Below, piece by piece: positions 11,912 through 25,530 of a stretch of DNA of 64,000 bases (positions are counted from its first letter, which is position 1; the number at the start of each line of letters is the position of its first letter). The notes beneath the pieces were generated by a model. The model searched no databases and was not told the DNA's origin. It was given only the letters and a program-made list of their open reading frames with translations. A program made the position numbers and the translations under genes. Source of the DNA: Eulemur rufifrons (taxonomy: Eukaryota; Chordata; Mammalia; Primates; Lemuridae); contig NC_090983.1 in the NCBI RefSeq assembly GCF_041146395.1, positions 65,107,501 through 65,171,500 on the forward strand. The letters run 5' to 3'.

Positions 11912-12241
11912 TTTTTTTTTTTTTTTTGAGACAAGAGTCTCACTCTCTTGCCTGGGCTAGGGTGAGTGCCGTGGCATCAGCCTACCTCACAGCAACCTCA
12001 AACTCCTGGGCTCAAGCAATCCTCCTGCCTCAGCCTCCCAGGTAGCTGGGAATACAGGCATGTGCCACCATGCCTGGCTAATTCTTTCTATTTTTAGTTG
12101 TTTGGCTAATTTCTTTCTATTTTTAGTAGAGACAGGGTCTCGCTGTTGCTCAGTCTGGTCTCAAACTCCTGAGCTCAAGCAATCCTCCTGCTTCGGCCTC
12201 CCAGAGTGCTAGGATTACAGGCGTGAGCCACCGCACCTGGC
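11912..12241 (-). repeat. Lemur-type Alu (AluL), antisense
   Basis: Full dimer with T tail and the lemur-type right arm ('gtgccgtggcatcagcct'). The linker between the arms contains two copies of a 'ctaatt(c)tttctatttttag' unit. It is flanked by 'caaccatttgc' at 11901-11911 and again from 12242. Confidence 0.9.
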
Positions 12242-12252
12242 CAACCATTTGC

Positions 12253-13309
12253 TTTTTAATCAAGCAAAGTGAGAGAAGAGCAACTCTCAGACATTGAACA
12301 GACACTTTTATACCTTATTTAGAAGACTTTTATTTTCTTGCTAGCAGAACCAAATGTGGAATTTAGGCTTTGTCAGAGCAAAATTGGCACAGATTATCAT
12401 AGCAGTGTTATTTTTTGCAGGGAAAGAATGTGTAGTGAAAAAATGTACAAAAATTATTAATATAAGGTAGGTATAGAAAAGATATTTTAAGAATAAAATA
12501 TAAAGTAGAATTTTTAAAATACCGAAAGAACTATTAAAAAATACATTGTAAATTTTTTAAGTAGTAGTAACAGAACATTTCCCTCTTTACCTGAATTTTT
12601 TTAGCAGTTTGATTTTAGCATCCCATCAATTCATATAGATAAATTAGTAAATTATTGATATCTTTATTTATGAAAAACAAATGATACAAATCTTCAGTCC
12701 TTAAGAATGGGACCATATATGCCTATTAAAAATCAAGAAATACATTGGAATAGCCTTCATTATTACTTATACAAATTAATGGAAAGAGAAAAAATTAAAA
12801 AATGAACAGATTCTGTTAGTGTCTGTAATTGAATGTATTCTATTTTAAAATTTGCACTGGAAATTGTATATATAAATTTTATTTCAACAATAAATAATGT
12901 CTTTTAGTGTGGTTGCTGGTGACTCCAATACTAATCACATGTGGGTTTTATTTATAGAATGCTTTAAAATATTTCTTTTGGTTGCCATTGGTTAGAAATA
13001 AATTTTATTGTGTAGTTTTATTGGAAACCAAGTGTTGCTCTATTTAGCATATCAAAATGTAGTAATATTTTTCTTTAATCAAAAAATGTGTTTGCCAGTT
13101 AAATTTTCACTAATAGACATGACTAGATCACACATTTAACCATCAAATCTATATAACAACTAAAAATTTAATATAAATTTTACTTGAACATCTTTCTCAA
13201 ATAAAAATTAGATATCACTTTATGAGACTGAGAAATTATTCATCCTGTTCATTATTGTAAAAAGATTCTGATAAATGAACCTTACAATTAGATAGAATTT
13301 ACTCTTTTA
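12253..13309. other. No gene or repeat recognised
   Basis: Very AT-rich, about 1 kb, without splice-bounded open frames or recognisable repeat landmarks. Confidence 0.4.
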
Positions 13310-13311
13310 TA

Positions 13312-13677
13312 CAGTCAGCGCTTTGTATGCATGGGATCTATATCCAAGGATTCAATCAACCCTTTACTGAAAACATTTGAGGAAAGAAACTAATAAGAAA
13401 AACAATACAATGATAAAAAATAATACAAATTTAAAAAACAATACAGTATAACAACTATTGATAAAGCATTTACTTTGTATTGGTATTATAAGTAATCTAA
13501 AGATTATTTAAAGTATAAGGGAGGATATACATGGATTATGTGAAAAATACTAGGCCATTTTATATAGGGGACTTGAGCATTCTTGGATTTTGGTATGGGG
13601 GCAGCAGGAGTCCTGGAACCAATTTCCCTTGGATACTGTGAATATGGGATACTGTAACTGTAATTGAGGGACAACTG
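13312..13677 (+). mobile_element. Tigger-type MITE (TcMar superfamily)
   Basis: About 366 bp bounded by related inverted ends ('cagtcagcgctttgtatgc' on the left, 'gagggacaactg' on the right) and TA dinucleotides at 13310-13311 and 13678-13679. Interior landmarks 'attataagtaatctaaagat' and 'aagggaggatatacatgg' match the MER2/Tigger-like non-autonomous group. It is non-coding. Confidence 0.75.
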
Positions 13678-13714
13678 TAATTATTTTGTAAATCACTAGT
13701 CTACTATTAAGGAA

Positions 13715-14012
13715 GTGCTGTGTTGTGAATGTCCCCCAAAATTCACAGGTAGTATCATAGTATTACAAATATGATAATATTAAGAGCTAGGCCCTTTAGG
13801 AGGCCCTCATGAATGGGATTAGAGCCCTTAAAAAAGGCTTTGAAGGGAGTGGATTTGCTCTCTTCTGTTCTGCCATGTGAGGACACAGCATTCCTCCTCT
13901 CTGGAGGCAGGCACCATTTCAGAAGCAGACAGCAGCCCTCATCAGACACCGTTCCTGCCAGTGCCTTAATCTTGGACTTCCTATCCTCCAGAACATGGCA
14001 GATAAGCAGTAT
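13715..14012 (+). mobile_element. MaLR (MST-like) LTR
   Basis: Starts with 'gtgaatgtcccccaaaattc', then has 'cctcatgaatgggattagag', 'tgccatgtgaggacacagc' and 'cttggacttcctatcctcca'. This order is characteristic of MST/THE-type solo LTRs. The opposing 64- and 68-codon frames here are within the LTR. Confidence 0.75.
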
Positions 14013-14160
14013 ATTGTAATACAGGATGAAAAAAGCATTATAGACTTTATGGATATGGCATTACAACTGGACCCAGAAAGAGGGGTAGGATTCAGATGTT
14101 TAGAAAGAAGTATGAAGCAACATTAGGGTGACTGATTAATAATAAAAGTGCTGAGGCAAA

Positions 14161-14500
<340 letters not shown>

Positions 14501-14689
14501 TGAGGCAAAATATTAAAGAGCATATATCCTCTAATTTACTATAAGCTCCATGAAAAATAAAATTTGAAAATTCCGGGTTTGTTTCTAACCCTAGCTTTTT
14601 AATAATAGTGTTGATGTGCTTGGACCAACTTAAAAATTGATTTGCTATACAATCTAAAAACATTCAGGGAAAGGGCATCACAGTTTTAC

Positions 14690-14870
14690 AAAGGTGGCTT
14701 GAGACTGTCCTCCGTTGTATGTCAGCAGCCCCTCTGATACTGGATTTTTCTAACTCCACCCTATATTCCTTGCCCTGTCACCACATGCTACTTCTAATAT
14801 CTGGGATTACCAGAGGGCAGTCCTTGCAAGCTATAGGCACTCACTAAATGTTGAAGGAATGAATGGACAC
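14690..14870 (+). repeat. L2 or MIR 3'-end fragment
   Basis: Ends in 'taggcactcactaaatgttg' plus 'aaggaatgaatg', the usual end of L2-type CR1-like LINEs. The upstream portion is diverged. Confidence 0.45.
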
Positions 14871-15519
14871 ATTGTTTTGTGTAATTTTTTTCTTTTCTTT
14901 TTTTAAGTTGCATAAAGAGATTAAGTAGTCTTTATCTGGTGGTAGTATGTATACCCTACTATGTTTTGGACAGGTAAAGTAAATATTGTCTTATTACTAA
15001 AAAAATCTTCAGTTCAAGATACTATTAAATTATGTAAGAAGTATTTATAACTGGTAGAAATTTTAAAATTGTCAGTAGTGCTTTGGATAAATTGTAAAAT
15101 AAATAGATTTTAACTGATAAGAAGTATTGAGAAAGAAAGCACTGATTTTTAGGGGATTATTAAAAAGTCAGCTCACCTATTATATAAAAATATAATGGAA
15201 AGGGCTAAACATTCTTAATACATGAGGTAGCAATAGTTCATATTAAAATATTTTTATATTGAGAAAAGTAGGCTTTATTATATAATATTTGTGATATTAT
15301 ATAATTTTAGCATTTGCTAGAAAGGGCTAAACGTTCTTATGTACATGAAATAGCAGTACCTTTTAGTAAAATATTTTTATATCAAGTAGAAAGAATAGAT
15401 TGTTAGAGAACTCTTAGCTTTATAAGATACCATAATGTGGCATTGGTAGTTAACATAGTAATATGGACTAGGCAAAATTATAATTACTAGTAATTTACAT
15501 GGAGTTTTTTCATTCTGAT
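14871..15519. other. No gene recognised; two similar AT-rich blocks
   Basis: The blocks at about 15200-15260 ('gggctaaacattcttaatac') and 15325-15385 ('gggctaaacgttcttatgta') are similar over roughly 60 bp and suggest an old local tandem duplication. Nothing coding seen. Confidence 0.4.
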
Positions 15520-16085
15520 ATTTTCAAAGTATTTTATAAACACTAATTAAATCTTTCAAAACCTCTTTTATAATAGGTATTATGAAATTAAGTACATATT
15601 TCAAAGCATCACATGTACTCACCAGAAAATTGGTTTCCTTGAAAATCACCTAAATACAAATCTGGAAACGACACCAATTGGACATCAGACTGAGGAGGGG
15701 GGTGGGGGAGGGGATGGGGGTATGCCTACACAATGAGTGCATTGCGCACCGTTTGGGGAATGGTAACACTTGAAGGTGCTGACTCGGGAAAGGGGAGGTG
15801 GGGAAAAAAATATGAAACTATTGTTTTTAACTTGCACTGTTCACTTAATAATTTAGCATGAATATTTCCCATATTATTTCATATCATTGTACAAGAAATA
15901 ATGTATACATTATGAGGACATACTGTATCTAACAAGATATACTGTTAGACTCTTTGATTCTGTAAAATTAAATAAAAAAAAAAAAAAAAAAAAAAAAAAG
16001 TACATATTTCATATGAAAAAACAAAAGCTGAGAGAGGCAAGGTTATTTAACTAAGATCACATAGTGTTTACCTGAGGGAAACTGA
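15520..16085 (-). repeat. MIR fragment, antisense, split by an L1 insertion
   Basis: The left part ('ataataggtattatgaaatt') and, after the L1 at 15604-15997, the right part ('gagagaggcaaggttattta', 'actaagatcacata') together follow the antisense MIR order. Confidence 0.55.
15604..15997 (+). mobile_element. 5'-truncated L1 3' UTR, lineage-type, with A tail and target duplication
   Basis: About 390 bp ending in a poly(A) from about 15973. It is flanked by exact copies of 'aagtacatatttca' (15590-15603 and 15998-16011). It holds the G-rich tract typical of L1 3' UTRs (15697-15720), then 'tgcctacacaatgagtgcat' and 'gcgcaccgtttggggaatgg'. This 3' UTR differs from that of monkeys and apes and resembles what I know of lemur L1s. 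It interrupts an older MIR. Confidence 0.8.
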
Positions 16086-16240
16086 AGAATTCCAAATTTC
16101 CATTAATCAATTCTAAGCTCCTATATAAAATAATATCAATGTAGTAACACCTAAGGAATGCTATTGTGGCTCCAAAAATCAACTAAAAATATTAATTCAT
16201 GGCAATTTAAAGACATAGCTTCATTAAAATGAGTATTCCA

Positions 16241-16433
16241 GAGGTAGCATTCATAGGTTATTGGGCAGGTGGCGGGGGATGGGTAAATCCACACCTAAGG
16301 GATGCTCTATGCACTGTCTGGGGGATGGGCATGCTTGTCAGGCGATGCAAAGGCTATTTATGTAACCAAAGCATTTGTACCCCTGTAATACTGTGAAATA
16401 AAAGAAAAAAAAATTAATTTAAATTTTAAAAAC
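16241..16433 (+). mobile_element. Short 5'-truncated L1 3' UTR, lineage-type
   Basis: About 190 bp with 'cacacctaagggatgctcta', 'gcactgtctgggggatggg' and 'catttgtacccctgtaatac', ending in an A-rich tail. Target duplication 'atgagtattcca' at 16229-16240 and 16434-16445. It is related to the copy at 15604 but not identical. Confidence 0.75.
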
Positions 16434-16445
16434 ATGAGTATTCCA

Positions 16446-17814
16446 ATGTAATCTCTGTTAAGTATAAACTTATTTATATAAGATATTTATATTTAAGAAT
16501 ATAGTAATTTCATTTGATGTTTTATTTTTGGTATCATGTTCATTAAGTTTTTTTCATTGTCTCTCTTCTGGTAAGCAAAGCTCAAAAAGAGCCAAAATTG
16601 GTATAGACTGATTCAAATAGTCTCTTATATAGATAGTATGGTAAACTACTTATTTATTAAACTAATCTGTTTAAATAAAAATAATTTCCCTAATGGAGAA
16701 AGACCCTAAACAGGAGCAAGTAGCTCCTTTTGCATAGAAGACTTTTATAGTGTTTTGTATTTTTGTTAATATTTTTTTGTATCGTCATTATTGATTAGAT
16801 GCTACATGATTTATGAATTGTTTAAATGTTATGGTGGGAGTACAGCATCTTTTGGAAGAATTCATCTTATGGTATGTTAACGAATGAGTCAATGAAAATT
16901 AACTAGTTTTCAGTATCATCCTTAAGCAGTATTATTACCATTGTAGTACTATAGTAGGCATATCCCAGATTATTAAAACCTGACAATTCTTTGTCCAGAA
17001 AAAAAAAAAAATATATTAAAAGATTGACTAGGTAGCTAAAGTAATGGCAAATGCATTAATCTGAATTTCTCCACACATCTGCTAAAAACAATAAATAAAA
17101 AATAAAACTACATGTAACCACATGTTAACATAACCACAACACGGAGAATGTTCTAACTTTAGATTATCCTCATAAGTAGAAAAATATATACCAAATCCTA
17201 GCCAGCCATCATTCATGCCCCTTGCCCTTGGTGGAAAGCAGTGATAATCTAGGCAAAATTGGAAGGAGAAAAAAGGAGCTAGCAACCGGCTTAAGATAGA
17301 TCTAAAATGACTTCTAAAAGAAGTGCCTCCCAATAAATATTGATAGATCAGAGCAGACTACAAGGAAGGTTCTTACAAGTTTGTATGAGAATCAAGGAGG
17401 CAGTTTTGGAAAGGCAGCTCGTTGGGGGAGAAGAGATTAAAGTAGGAAGGGATAAGGGCTCTGTGGAAACTAAACCATTAAGAAAAGCAAAGAAGCAAGA
17501 GAGGGAAATTTAGGATCCTGCGAAACAGAAAAATACTTTAAAAATTGGAGCACAAATCTCCTCACACTTGCCCCCAAATTCAGCTAATAAAGAAACCATA
17601 CTTTACTAAAAGCAGAAGGCATTCGTGAACTAGGAATTTTGCAAATTACTTCAAACAGCCAGTTCTGTTTATATATAACTATATTAAGCTTCAACTATAT
17701 AAAACCAACTTTTTAAATATAAAACTAATTTTAAAAGAAAATAGAAAATGAAGATCAAATAGAAAACGAGGCTCACTTAATTCTAATACCTATAACCCCC
17801 TCTCGAAAAACAAA
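16446..17814. other. No gene or clear repeat recognised
   Basis: About 1.4 kb of AT-rich DNA. An 83-codon minus frame (17082-17333) shows no domain. No exon with both splice signals was found. Confidence 0.4.
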
Positions 17815-19590
17815 CAGGCATAAAGATAGACATATAGATCAATGAACAGAACTGAGAGTCTAGAAATAAACTCTTATATTGGGTTTATTGGTCAATTGAT
17901 TTTCAACAAGACTATCAAGACAATTCAATAGGGAACAAAAAGCTTCCTCCACAAATGGTACAGGGACAAATGGAAATTGACATGCAGAGAATGAAGTTGG
18001 ACTCTCTACCTCACACCATGCACAAAAATTAATTTTGAAAGGATCAAAGATCTCAATGTAAGTACTAAAACTATCAAACTCTTAGAAGAAACCATGTAAA
18101 TCTTCTTGACCTTGGACTCACCAGTGTTTTTTTAGATGTAATATAAGCATAAACAACCAAAGAAAGCTAGGTAAATTGGACCTTGTAAAATAATAAAAAA
18201 GTTTGTGCTTAAAAGGATACCAAAGTGAAAACACAACCCACAGAATGTGAGAAAAAGGTTGTAAATCCTATATCTAACAAGGGACTCGTATCCAGAATAT
18301 ATAAAGAACCTTTTACAACTCAAAAATAAAAAGACAAATAACCTAATTTTAAAATAGGCAAAGGATTTAAATAGACAGTTTTCAAAAGAAGATATCAAAA
18401 TTTGTAATAAATTCATGAAAAGATGCCCACCATCATGAGTCATTAGGAAGATACAAATCAAAACTACAAGGAAATATTTTTTCATGCACACTAGCATGGC
18501 CATAATAAAAAAGACAATACCAAATGTTGATGAGGATGTGGGAAATTGGAAATCTCATATATTGCTGGTGGAAATGAAAAATGGTGTGGCTGCTTGGGAA
18601 AACAGTATGGAAGTTAAATATAGTTACCATATAACTTAGCAATTTCATTCCTAGATATATACACAAGAGAATTAAAAACGTGTCACAAAAAAAACCTATA
18701 CAGTAATGTTGATAGCAGTATTCATGATAGCCAAAATATGGAAACAACCTAAATGTCCATCAGTGGACAAATGGATAAACAAAATGTAGTATATCCGTAA
18801 CAATGGAATGTAATTCAGCCATAAAAAGGAATGAAGTTCTGTTACATGCTACAACATGAATGAACCTTGAAAACATCATCTTAAGTTATGGAAGCCAAAC
18901 ACAAAAGGTCACATATTATATGATTCTGTTTATATGGAATGTCCAGAATAGGCAAATCTATAGGGATAGAAATTAGATTAATGGTTGCCAGGGACTGGGA
19001 AAAGTGGGAAATGGGAGTGACTGCTAATGGGTATGGAGTTTCTTTTTGAGGTGATGAAAATGTTCTGCAACTAGATAGTAGTGATGGTTTCATGAACTTG
19101 TGAATATACTAAAAAACACTGAATTGTATATTTTATGTATTCATTTGCTAGGGTTGCCATAACAAATACTATAGACTGGATGGCTTGAATAAGAGAAATT
19201 TATTTTCTCACAGTCTGGAGGCTAGAAGTCCAAGATTAAGGTGTCAGAAGGGTTGATTTCATTCTGAGGCCTCTTCCTTGGCTTGAATATGGCCAACTTC
19301 TCACAGTCCTTCCATGGTCACCCTCGGGTCTGTGTGTTATCTGTGTCCTACCCTCCTTTTATAAGGACACTGGTCATATTGAATTAGGATCCATGCATGA
19401 GATATCATTTTACCTTAATTCTTCAAAGGCCCTATCTCCAAATACAATCACGTTCTGAGGTAGTGGAGGTTAGGGCTTCAGCACATGAATTTGGTGGGGG
19501 TAAAGGGAAACATAATACTTTGGAAGGACGAATTTTATGATATGTGAATTATATCTCGATTTTGAAAAATATCATAAGAACCTACTTTTC
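17815..19590 (+). mobile_element. L1 remnant: ORF2 3' end and 3' UTR, split by an LTR
   Basis: Sense L1 from 'agacatatagatcaatgaac' near 17830. It passes through the end of ORF2 ('ggaaacaacctaaatgtcca' at about 18740) into the 3' UTR ('ttgccagggactgggaaaag' at about 18985). The 3' UTR is broken at about 19135 by an antisense LTR and seems to resume at 19530-19590. The frames carry stops. Minus-strand open frames of 104-123 codons are antisense L1. Confidence 0.8.
19136..19528 (-). mobile_element. MaLR/MLT-like solo LTR, antisense, inside L1
   Basis: Reads 'tagggttgccataacaaata', 'gaaatttattttctcacagt', 'ggaggctagaagtccaag' and later 'ccctatctccaaatacaatc', the reverse complement of an MST/MLT1-type LTR. 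It lies in the 3' UTR of the flanking L1. Confidence 0.7.
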
Positions 19591-19632
19591 TTTCAAAATA
19601 AATTAAAAACCTAGATGAAAAAGATAATTTCC

Positions 19633-19762
19633 AGCCAGGTATGGTGGTGCATGCCTATAGTCCCAGCTACCTGGGAGGCTGAGGAGAGAGGATTGCTTGA
19701 GCCCAGGAGTTAGAGGCCAGCCTGGGCAACATAGTGAGACCTCATCCCTAAAAAAAAAAAAA
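19633..19762 (+). repeat. Alu monomer (FLAM/FRAM-like)
   Basis: One 7SL-derived arm ('gccaggtatggtggtgcatg' to 'gggcaacatagtgagacc') with a 13-A tail. No second arm. Confidence 0.75.
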
Positions 19763-19833
19763 TTATATGTTGATTTTTGACTGCTTAGGGGATCAGTACC
19801 CCAACCCCTACGTTTTTTTAAGGATCAACTGTA
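19763..19833 (-). mobile_element. Tigger-like DNA-transposon end fragment
   Basis: The stretch 'ttgactgcttaggggatcag' to 'aaggatcaactgta' resembles the reverse complement of a Tigger-type terminal region (CAGTTGACCCTTGAACAAC type). It is only about 70 bp long. Confidence 0.5.
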
Positions 19834-19903
19834 TTCTAAGAAAACAAGCTTTGTTCAATATTAGGAAGCTCATTAAGATAATATATGATATTAATAGATG
19901 TAA

Positions 19904-20177
19904 AGGCCAGGCACTGTGGCCCACGCCTGTAATGCTAGCACTTTGGGGGTCCAAGGCAGGAGGATCCCCTTGAGTCCAGGATTTTGAGACCAGTCTGGGC
20001 AAACAGCAAGACCCTGTCTCTACACAAAATTTAAGAATTAGCTGGGCGTGCTGACACATGCCTTTAGTCCTAGCTACTCAGGAGACTGAAGCAGGAGGAT
20101 TGCTTGAGCCCAGGAGTTCGAGGTTGCAGTGAGCGATGATTGTTCCTCTGCACTCCAGCCTGGAGCAACAGAGCAGA
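19904..20177 (+). repeat. Alu (AluJ-like) within L1
   Basis: Dimeric Alu with diverged arms ('ggccaggcactgtggccc' to 'ctgcactccagcctggagc'). Its tail has turned into a purine microsatellite. Confidence 0.85.
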
Positions 20178-20231
20178 AGCAAGGAAAGGAGGAAGGGAGG
20201 AAGGGGAGGAAGGAAGGGAGGGAGGGAGGAA
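20178..20231 (+). repeat. (GGAA/GGGA)n microsatellite at the Alu tail
   Basis: A pure-purine tract of repeated ggaagg and ggga units replaces the usual A tail. It gives misleading Lys/Glu/Gly-rich frames on + and Leu/Pro-rich frames on -. Confidence 0.8.
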
Positions 20232-20585
20232 ATCATGTAATTATCTCTATAGATGCTGAAAAGACCTTCAGTAAAAATCAATATCTTCTAATAAAAACAC
20301 TCAGAAAAACAGGAATTGATGGATTTTTTTTAACAGGATAAAATATATATGCCTTAGTCTTAAAGCCATCATCATCTTAATGGAAAACACTAGGGACATT
20401 TTCACTACCTACCATCAGGAGGAAGGCAAGGGTATCTAGTAACTACACTACTATTCAACATTTTACTGGGGATATTAGCCAATACAGTTAAATAAGAGCA
20501 ATCAGTAAAGGCATAATGATCAGAAGACATAAAACTGTTTTCTATTTGCAGATGATATGAAAGTATACCTGGAAAACCCTACAAC

Positions 20586-20765
20586 AAGGGGGTTAGCAAA
20601 CTGGGGGCCAAATCTAACCATATTTATTTGTTCTTGTATGCCTGTGTCTGCTTTTGCACTATACCAGCAGAACTGAGGAGTTATGATAGAAACTTTTTGG
20701 CATACAAAAATGAAAATGTTTACTATCTAGTGTTTTTACATAAGTGTGTGGATGCTTGCCCTAGA
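20586..20765 (-). mobile_element. hAT-Charlie-type MITE within L1
   Basis: Same family as at 8404 and 62866: 'gggttagcaaactgggggcc', then 'aaatctaaccatatttattt', then 'aatgtttactatctagtg'. It is diverged and lies inside old L1 ORF2. Confidence 0.6.
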
Positions 20766-21270
20766 GAATCAATGGTAAAACTAACTCAATAAAAGAATTC
20801 AGTACCCAGTAAGCTATGAAATCAGTATTCAGAAATCAATATTGGTTACATATACAAACAATTACCAGTTAGAGGATATAGTTTTAGGGAAAACCCCAGT
20901 AAAATAACAATAAAGAAGATAAGATACTTAGGAATAAATATAACAAGAAGCATATAAAAGCTATTTGAGAAAAACTTTAAAACACTTGCAAAAGATACAA
21001 AACTAGATTTGAACCAGTGAAAAGACAATTTCTCCTAATTTATGATTTTTACATAATCTCAATAAAAATACTAACATGCTTTTTTATGGAGCTAGACAAG
21101 ATGATATAATCTTCATATGAAAAAGCAAATTAAGAATAACTAGGAATTGTTTCAGGCAGAAATCATGAATGGATTCTACAATAATATGTGAAGAGTTGAT
21201 GACAAGGAGGATATTTTTACATACTCAAAGCATCTTGTGATACTTATTAATCACAAATGGGAAAAAAAGC

Positions 21271-21963
21271 AACTTTATAGTAAATGTATCTGACACACAT
21301 CACCTTTACCGAGTTGTATAAGTTGACTTTGACAGTAATGGGACAAGTAGATGTCATGCATCTTGATAGGATGCACTAAGAAGAGCACAATCACTTCTGT
21401 GATATTCTTACAAAAATGCATATAACCTGAAAGTAAAATGAAGAAAATTGGTCAAACCCAAATTGAGGTATATTTTACAAAACAAATGGTTTATACTTTT
21501 CAAAAATGTCAAGGTCATGAAGTACAAAGACTGAGGAACTCATTCCAGATCAAAAAAGACTAAAGAGATATGACACTCAAATACAGTGTATGACGCTGAG
21601 TTGAATCATGAGCTAGGACAGACAGTTTTTGTTTTATTTTGTTCTTTTATTCTATTTTTATCTTAAAGGACATTAGTAGAAAAATTGGTGAAACGTGAAG
21701 GTCTGTAGATTGGATAGTAGTTGCTAATTTCCTTATTTTGTAAGTGTACTTTTTAAGGAAATACAAATTGAAATATTTAGGAGTAAAAGGGAATGATGAG
21801 TGCCGCTTATTAGCAAATTCAGAAAAGAAAAACTATAAAGGGAGCAGAAAGAGACTGACAAGGTAAATGTGGTAAACTGTTAAAGTTGGGGAATCTGAGT
21901 GAAGTGTATATGGAAATTCTTTGTATGTTTTAAAAATAAACTTTTTTTTATTTTGGAATAATT
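21271..21963. other. No gene or repeat recognised
   Basis: AT-rich. I saw no exon-like open frame or clear repeat. Confidence 0.4.
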
Positions 21964-21973
21964 TAAGATTTAG

Positions 21974-22311
21974 GGCCGGGCGCGGTGGCTCACGCCTGTA
22001 ATCCTAGCACTCTGGGAGGCCAAGGCGGGTGGATTGCTCAAGGTCAGGAGTTTGAGACCAGCCTGAGCAAGAGCGAGACCCCCGTCTCTACTAAAAATAG
22101 AAAGAAATTATCTGGCCAACTAAAAATATATATAGAAAAAATTAGCCGGGCATGGTGGTGCATGCCTGTAGTCCCAGCTACTCGGGAGGCTAAGACAGGA
22201 GGATCCCTTGAGCTCAGGAGTTTGAGGTTGCTGTGAGCTAGGCTGACGCCACGGCACTCACTCTAGCCTGGGCAACAGAGAGAGACTCTGTCTCAAAAAA
22301 AAAAAAAAAAA
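21974..22311 (+). repeat. Lemur-type Alu (AluL), well preserved
   Basis: Starts 'ggccgggcgcggtggctc', has the linker 'ctaaaaatatatatag', then 'gctgacgccacggcactcac', then a 19-base A tail. Exact target duplication 'aagatttag' at 21965-21973 and 22312-22320. An intact head and CpGs suggest a relatively young copy. Confidence 0.93.
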
Positions 22312-22439
22312 AAGATTTAGAAAAGTAGATAAAAGAAAAACTCTGTTCTGATACCAAATGTATGGGTTTTCCACACGAAGCAATTCTCCCATTCTCTGTG
22401 GATACCAACTGACATGTTCTATAATTTAATTCAATTCTG

Positions 22440-23020
22440 ATAACTGTCTGCCTGGAGTTAGTGTCAGACCCCACAGGTTAAGGGCTCCATCCCGAAAGAC
22501 TGCTCCCCTTCCTGCTTCAAACACCAATCGCAAGTCCCAGGCCTCCAGTACTTCTGACCAACTTAGCTACAAATCGGAGATTACCATGGAGTTTTGGACA
22601 CATCCTCCCTCTTGGCATATGAATGCATCCAACCTGGAAGCTCTCTGAACCCCTTTGTTGAGGGTTTTCATGCAGGTCCCATCATGTAGCATGATTGATT
22701 AAATCATTGGCCATTGGTGATTGACTGTAATCTCTAGCCTTTCTCCCTTCCCCAAAGGTCTGGAGGGTAGGGCTGAAAGTTCCATCTAACCTCATGGTTG
22801 TTTCTCTTGACAATCAGCTTCCATCATCAGGTTATTCATGATTATTATTATTAGCATATTATTAGTATAAACTCAGATTGAAAGGGGCTTGCTTTGGATA
22901 ACAGAAGATGCTCCTCTCGAGAACCTTTTTATCAGGAAACTCTCTAAGAGTTTTAGTTCCTGTGCCAGGAACTGGGAGAAAAAAACAAATATTGTATCTG
23001 TCACAGTTGAAAAAATAGTA
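22440..23020 (+). repeat. Ancient interspersed repeat, family not assigned (LTR-like)
   Basis: Landmarks 'gaacccctttgttgagggtt', 'ttgattaaatcattggccat' and 'gggctgaaagttccatctaa' match a common mammalian repeat whose name I cannot fix from memory. Non-coding. Confidence 0.4.
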
Positions 23021-23039
23021 CAGTGAGTTAACTATACTC

Positions 23040-24430
<1,391 letters not shown>

Positions 24431-25155
24431 GTAAGTCTGAAATTATTGTGAAATAAAACATTAAAAATTAAGAGCTGAAAGTTTTAAGATGCATTCCTAA
24501 ATGTTCTACCTTAGTTAAGCTATTATGTCAGTTACCAAATGTTCCCTTTTGTTATAAAATTCATAGATGCTTATTCTTTCTAAATAAAAATTACATTTAT
24601 CCTTTACCTGGTATCTGGAAGTTATTAATAAAATTGTACTACACCCTCAGTAAATGTTTTTGTATATTTTATTTGCAACTTTTTATATAGGGTAGAAATA
24701 CCTTGTCATATTTCCCTCTTAGGAAAAGCATAGAAGTCTATGATTAAATTCATAAAACTTTACATGACAAAACTAATCATTAAGCAGTCTAGTTTAGCAT
24801 GCATACATAAAAGGGTATAGCAGAGGCATAAAGGAAGGAGATTTGGGCATTACCTGTGACTCTTTCAAGCAATGATACCTCCATGCTCAAATTCCATTTC
24901 AGTGAATAAGCGTAATGTAGAGAGCTTAGCATGCTTGACAGGAAATTCTGTATATGAAAATGTGGCATTTCTAAGAGAAGGTTTTTAAAAAATACCTTTT
25001 TGAGCTATGATACATAATAAGAACATTAACTACTAAACCAGATGATTCTGTATCATAGTCACTGTAGAAAATAAATTATTTATTTCAGAATAAAAGAATA
25101 TAGAAAGTGTGGAAATAAGAATATAGCTATGCTTTAACTTTTAGTGACACCTAAG
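24431..25155. other. No gene recognised
   Basis: AT-rich. Nothing exon-like seen. Confidence 0.4.
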
Positions 25156-25167
25156 AGTATATTACCA

Positions 25168-25518
<351 letters not shown>

Positions 25519-25530
25519 AGTATATTACCA

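Larger units (their letters stand above)
19834..21270 (+). mobile_element. L1 ORF2 remnant split by an Alu and a hAT transposon
   Basis: Sense L1 begins near 19834, is interrupted by an Alu (19904-20177) and a purine microsatellite, and resumes at 20232, where a frame reads VIISIDAEKTF, a recognisable variant of the L1 reverse-transcriptase segment. It is interrupted again by a hAT MITE at 20586-20765, then continues to about 21270 with multiple stops. Confidence 0.8.

Noticed and set aside
18132..18747. Minus-strand frames of 104-123 codons with membrane-like composition
   Set aside because: They are antisense to an L1 ORF2 3' region. Hydrophobicity comes from A/T-rich L1 sequence.
20129..20341. 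Lys/Glu/Gly-rich + frame
   Set aside because: It joins an Alu end, a GGAA microsatellite and a short piece of L1 reverse transcriptase.
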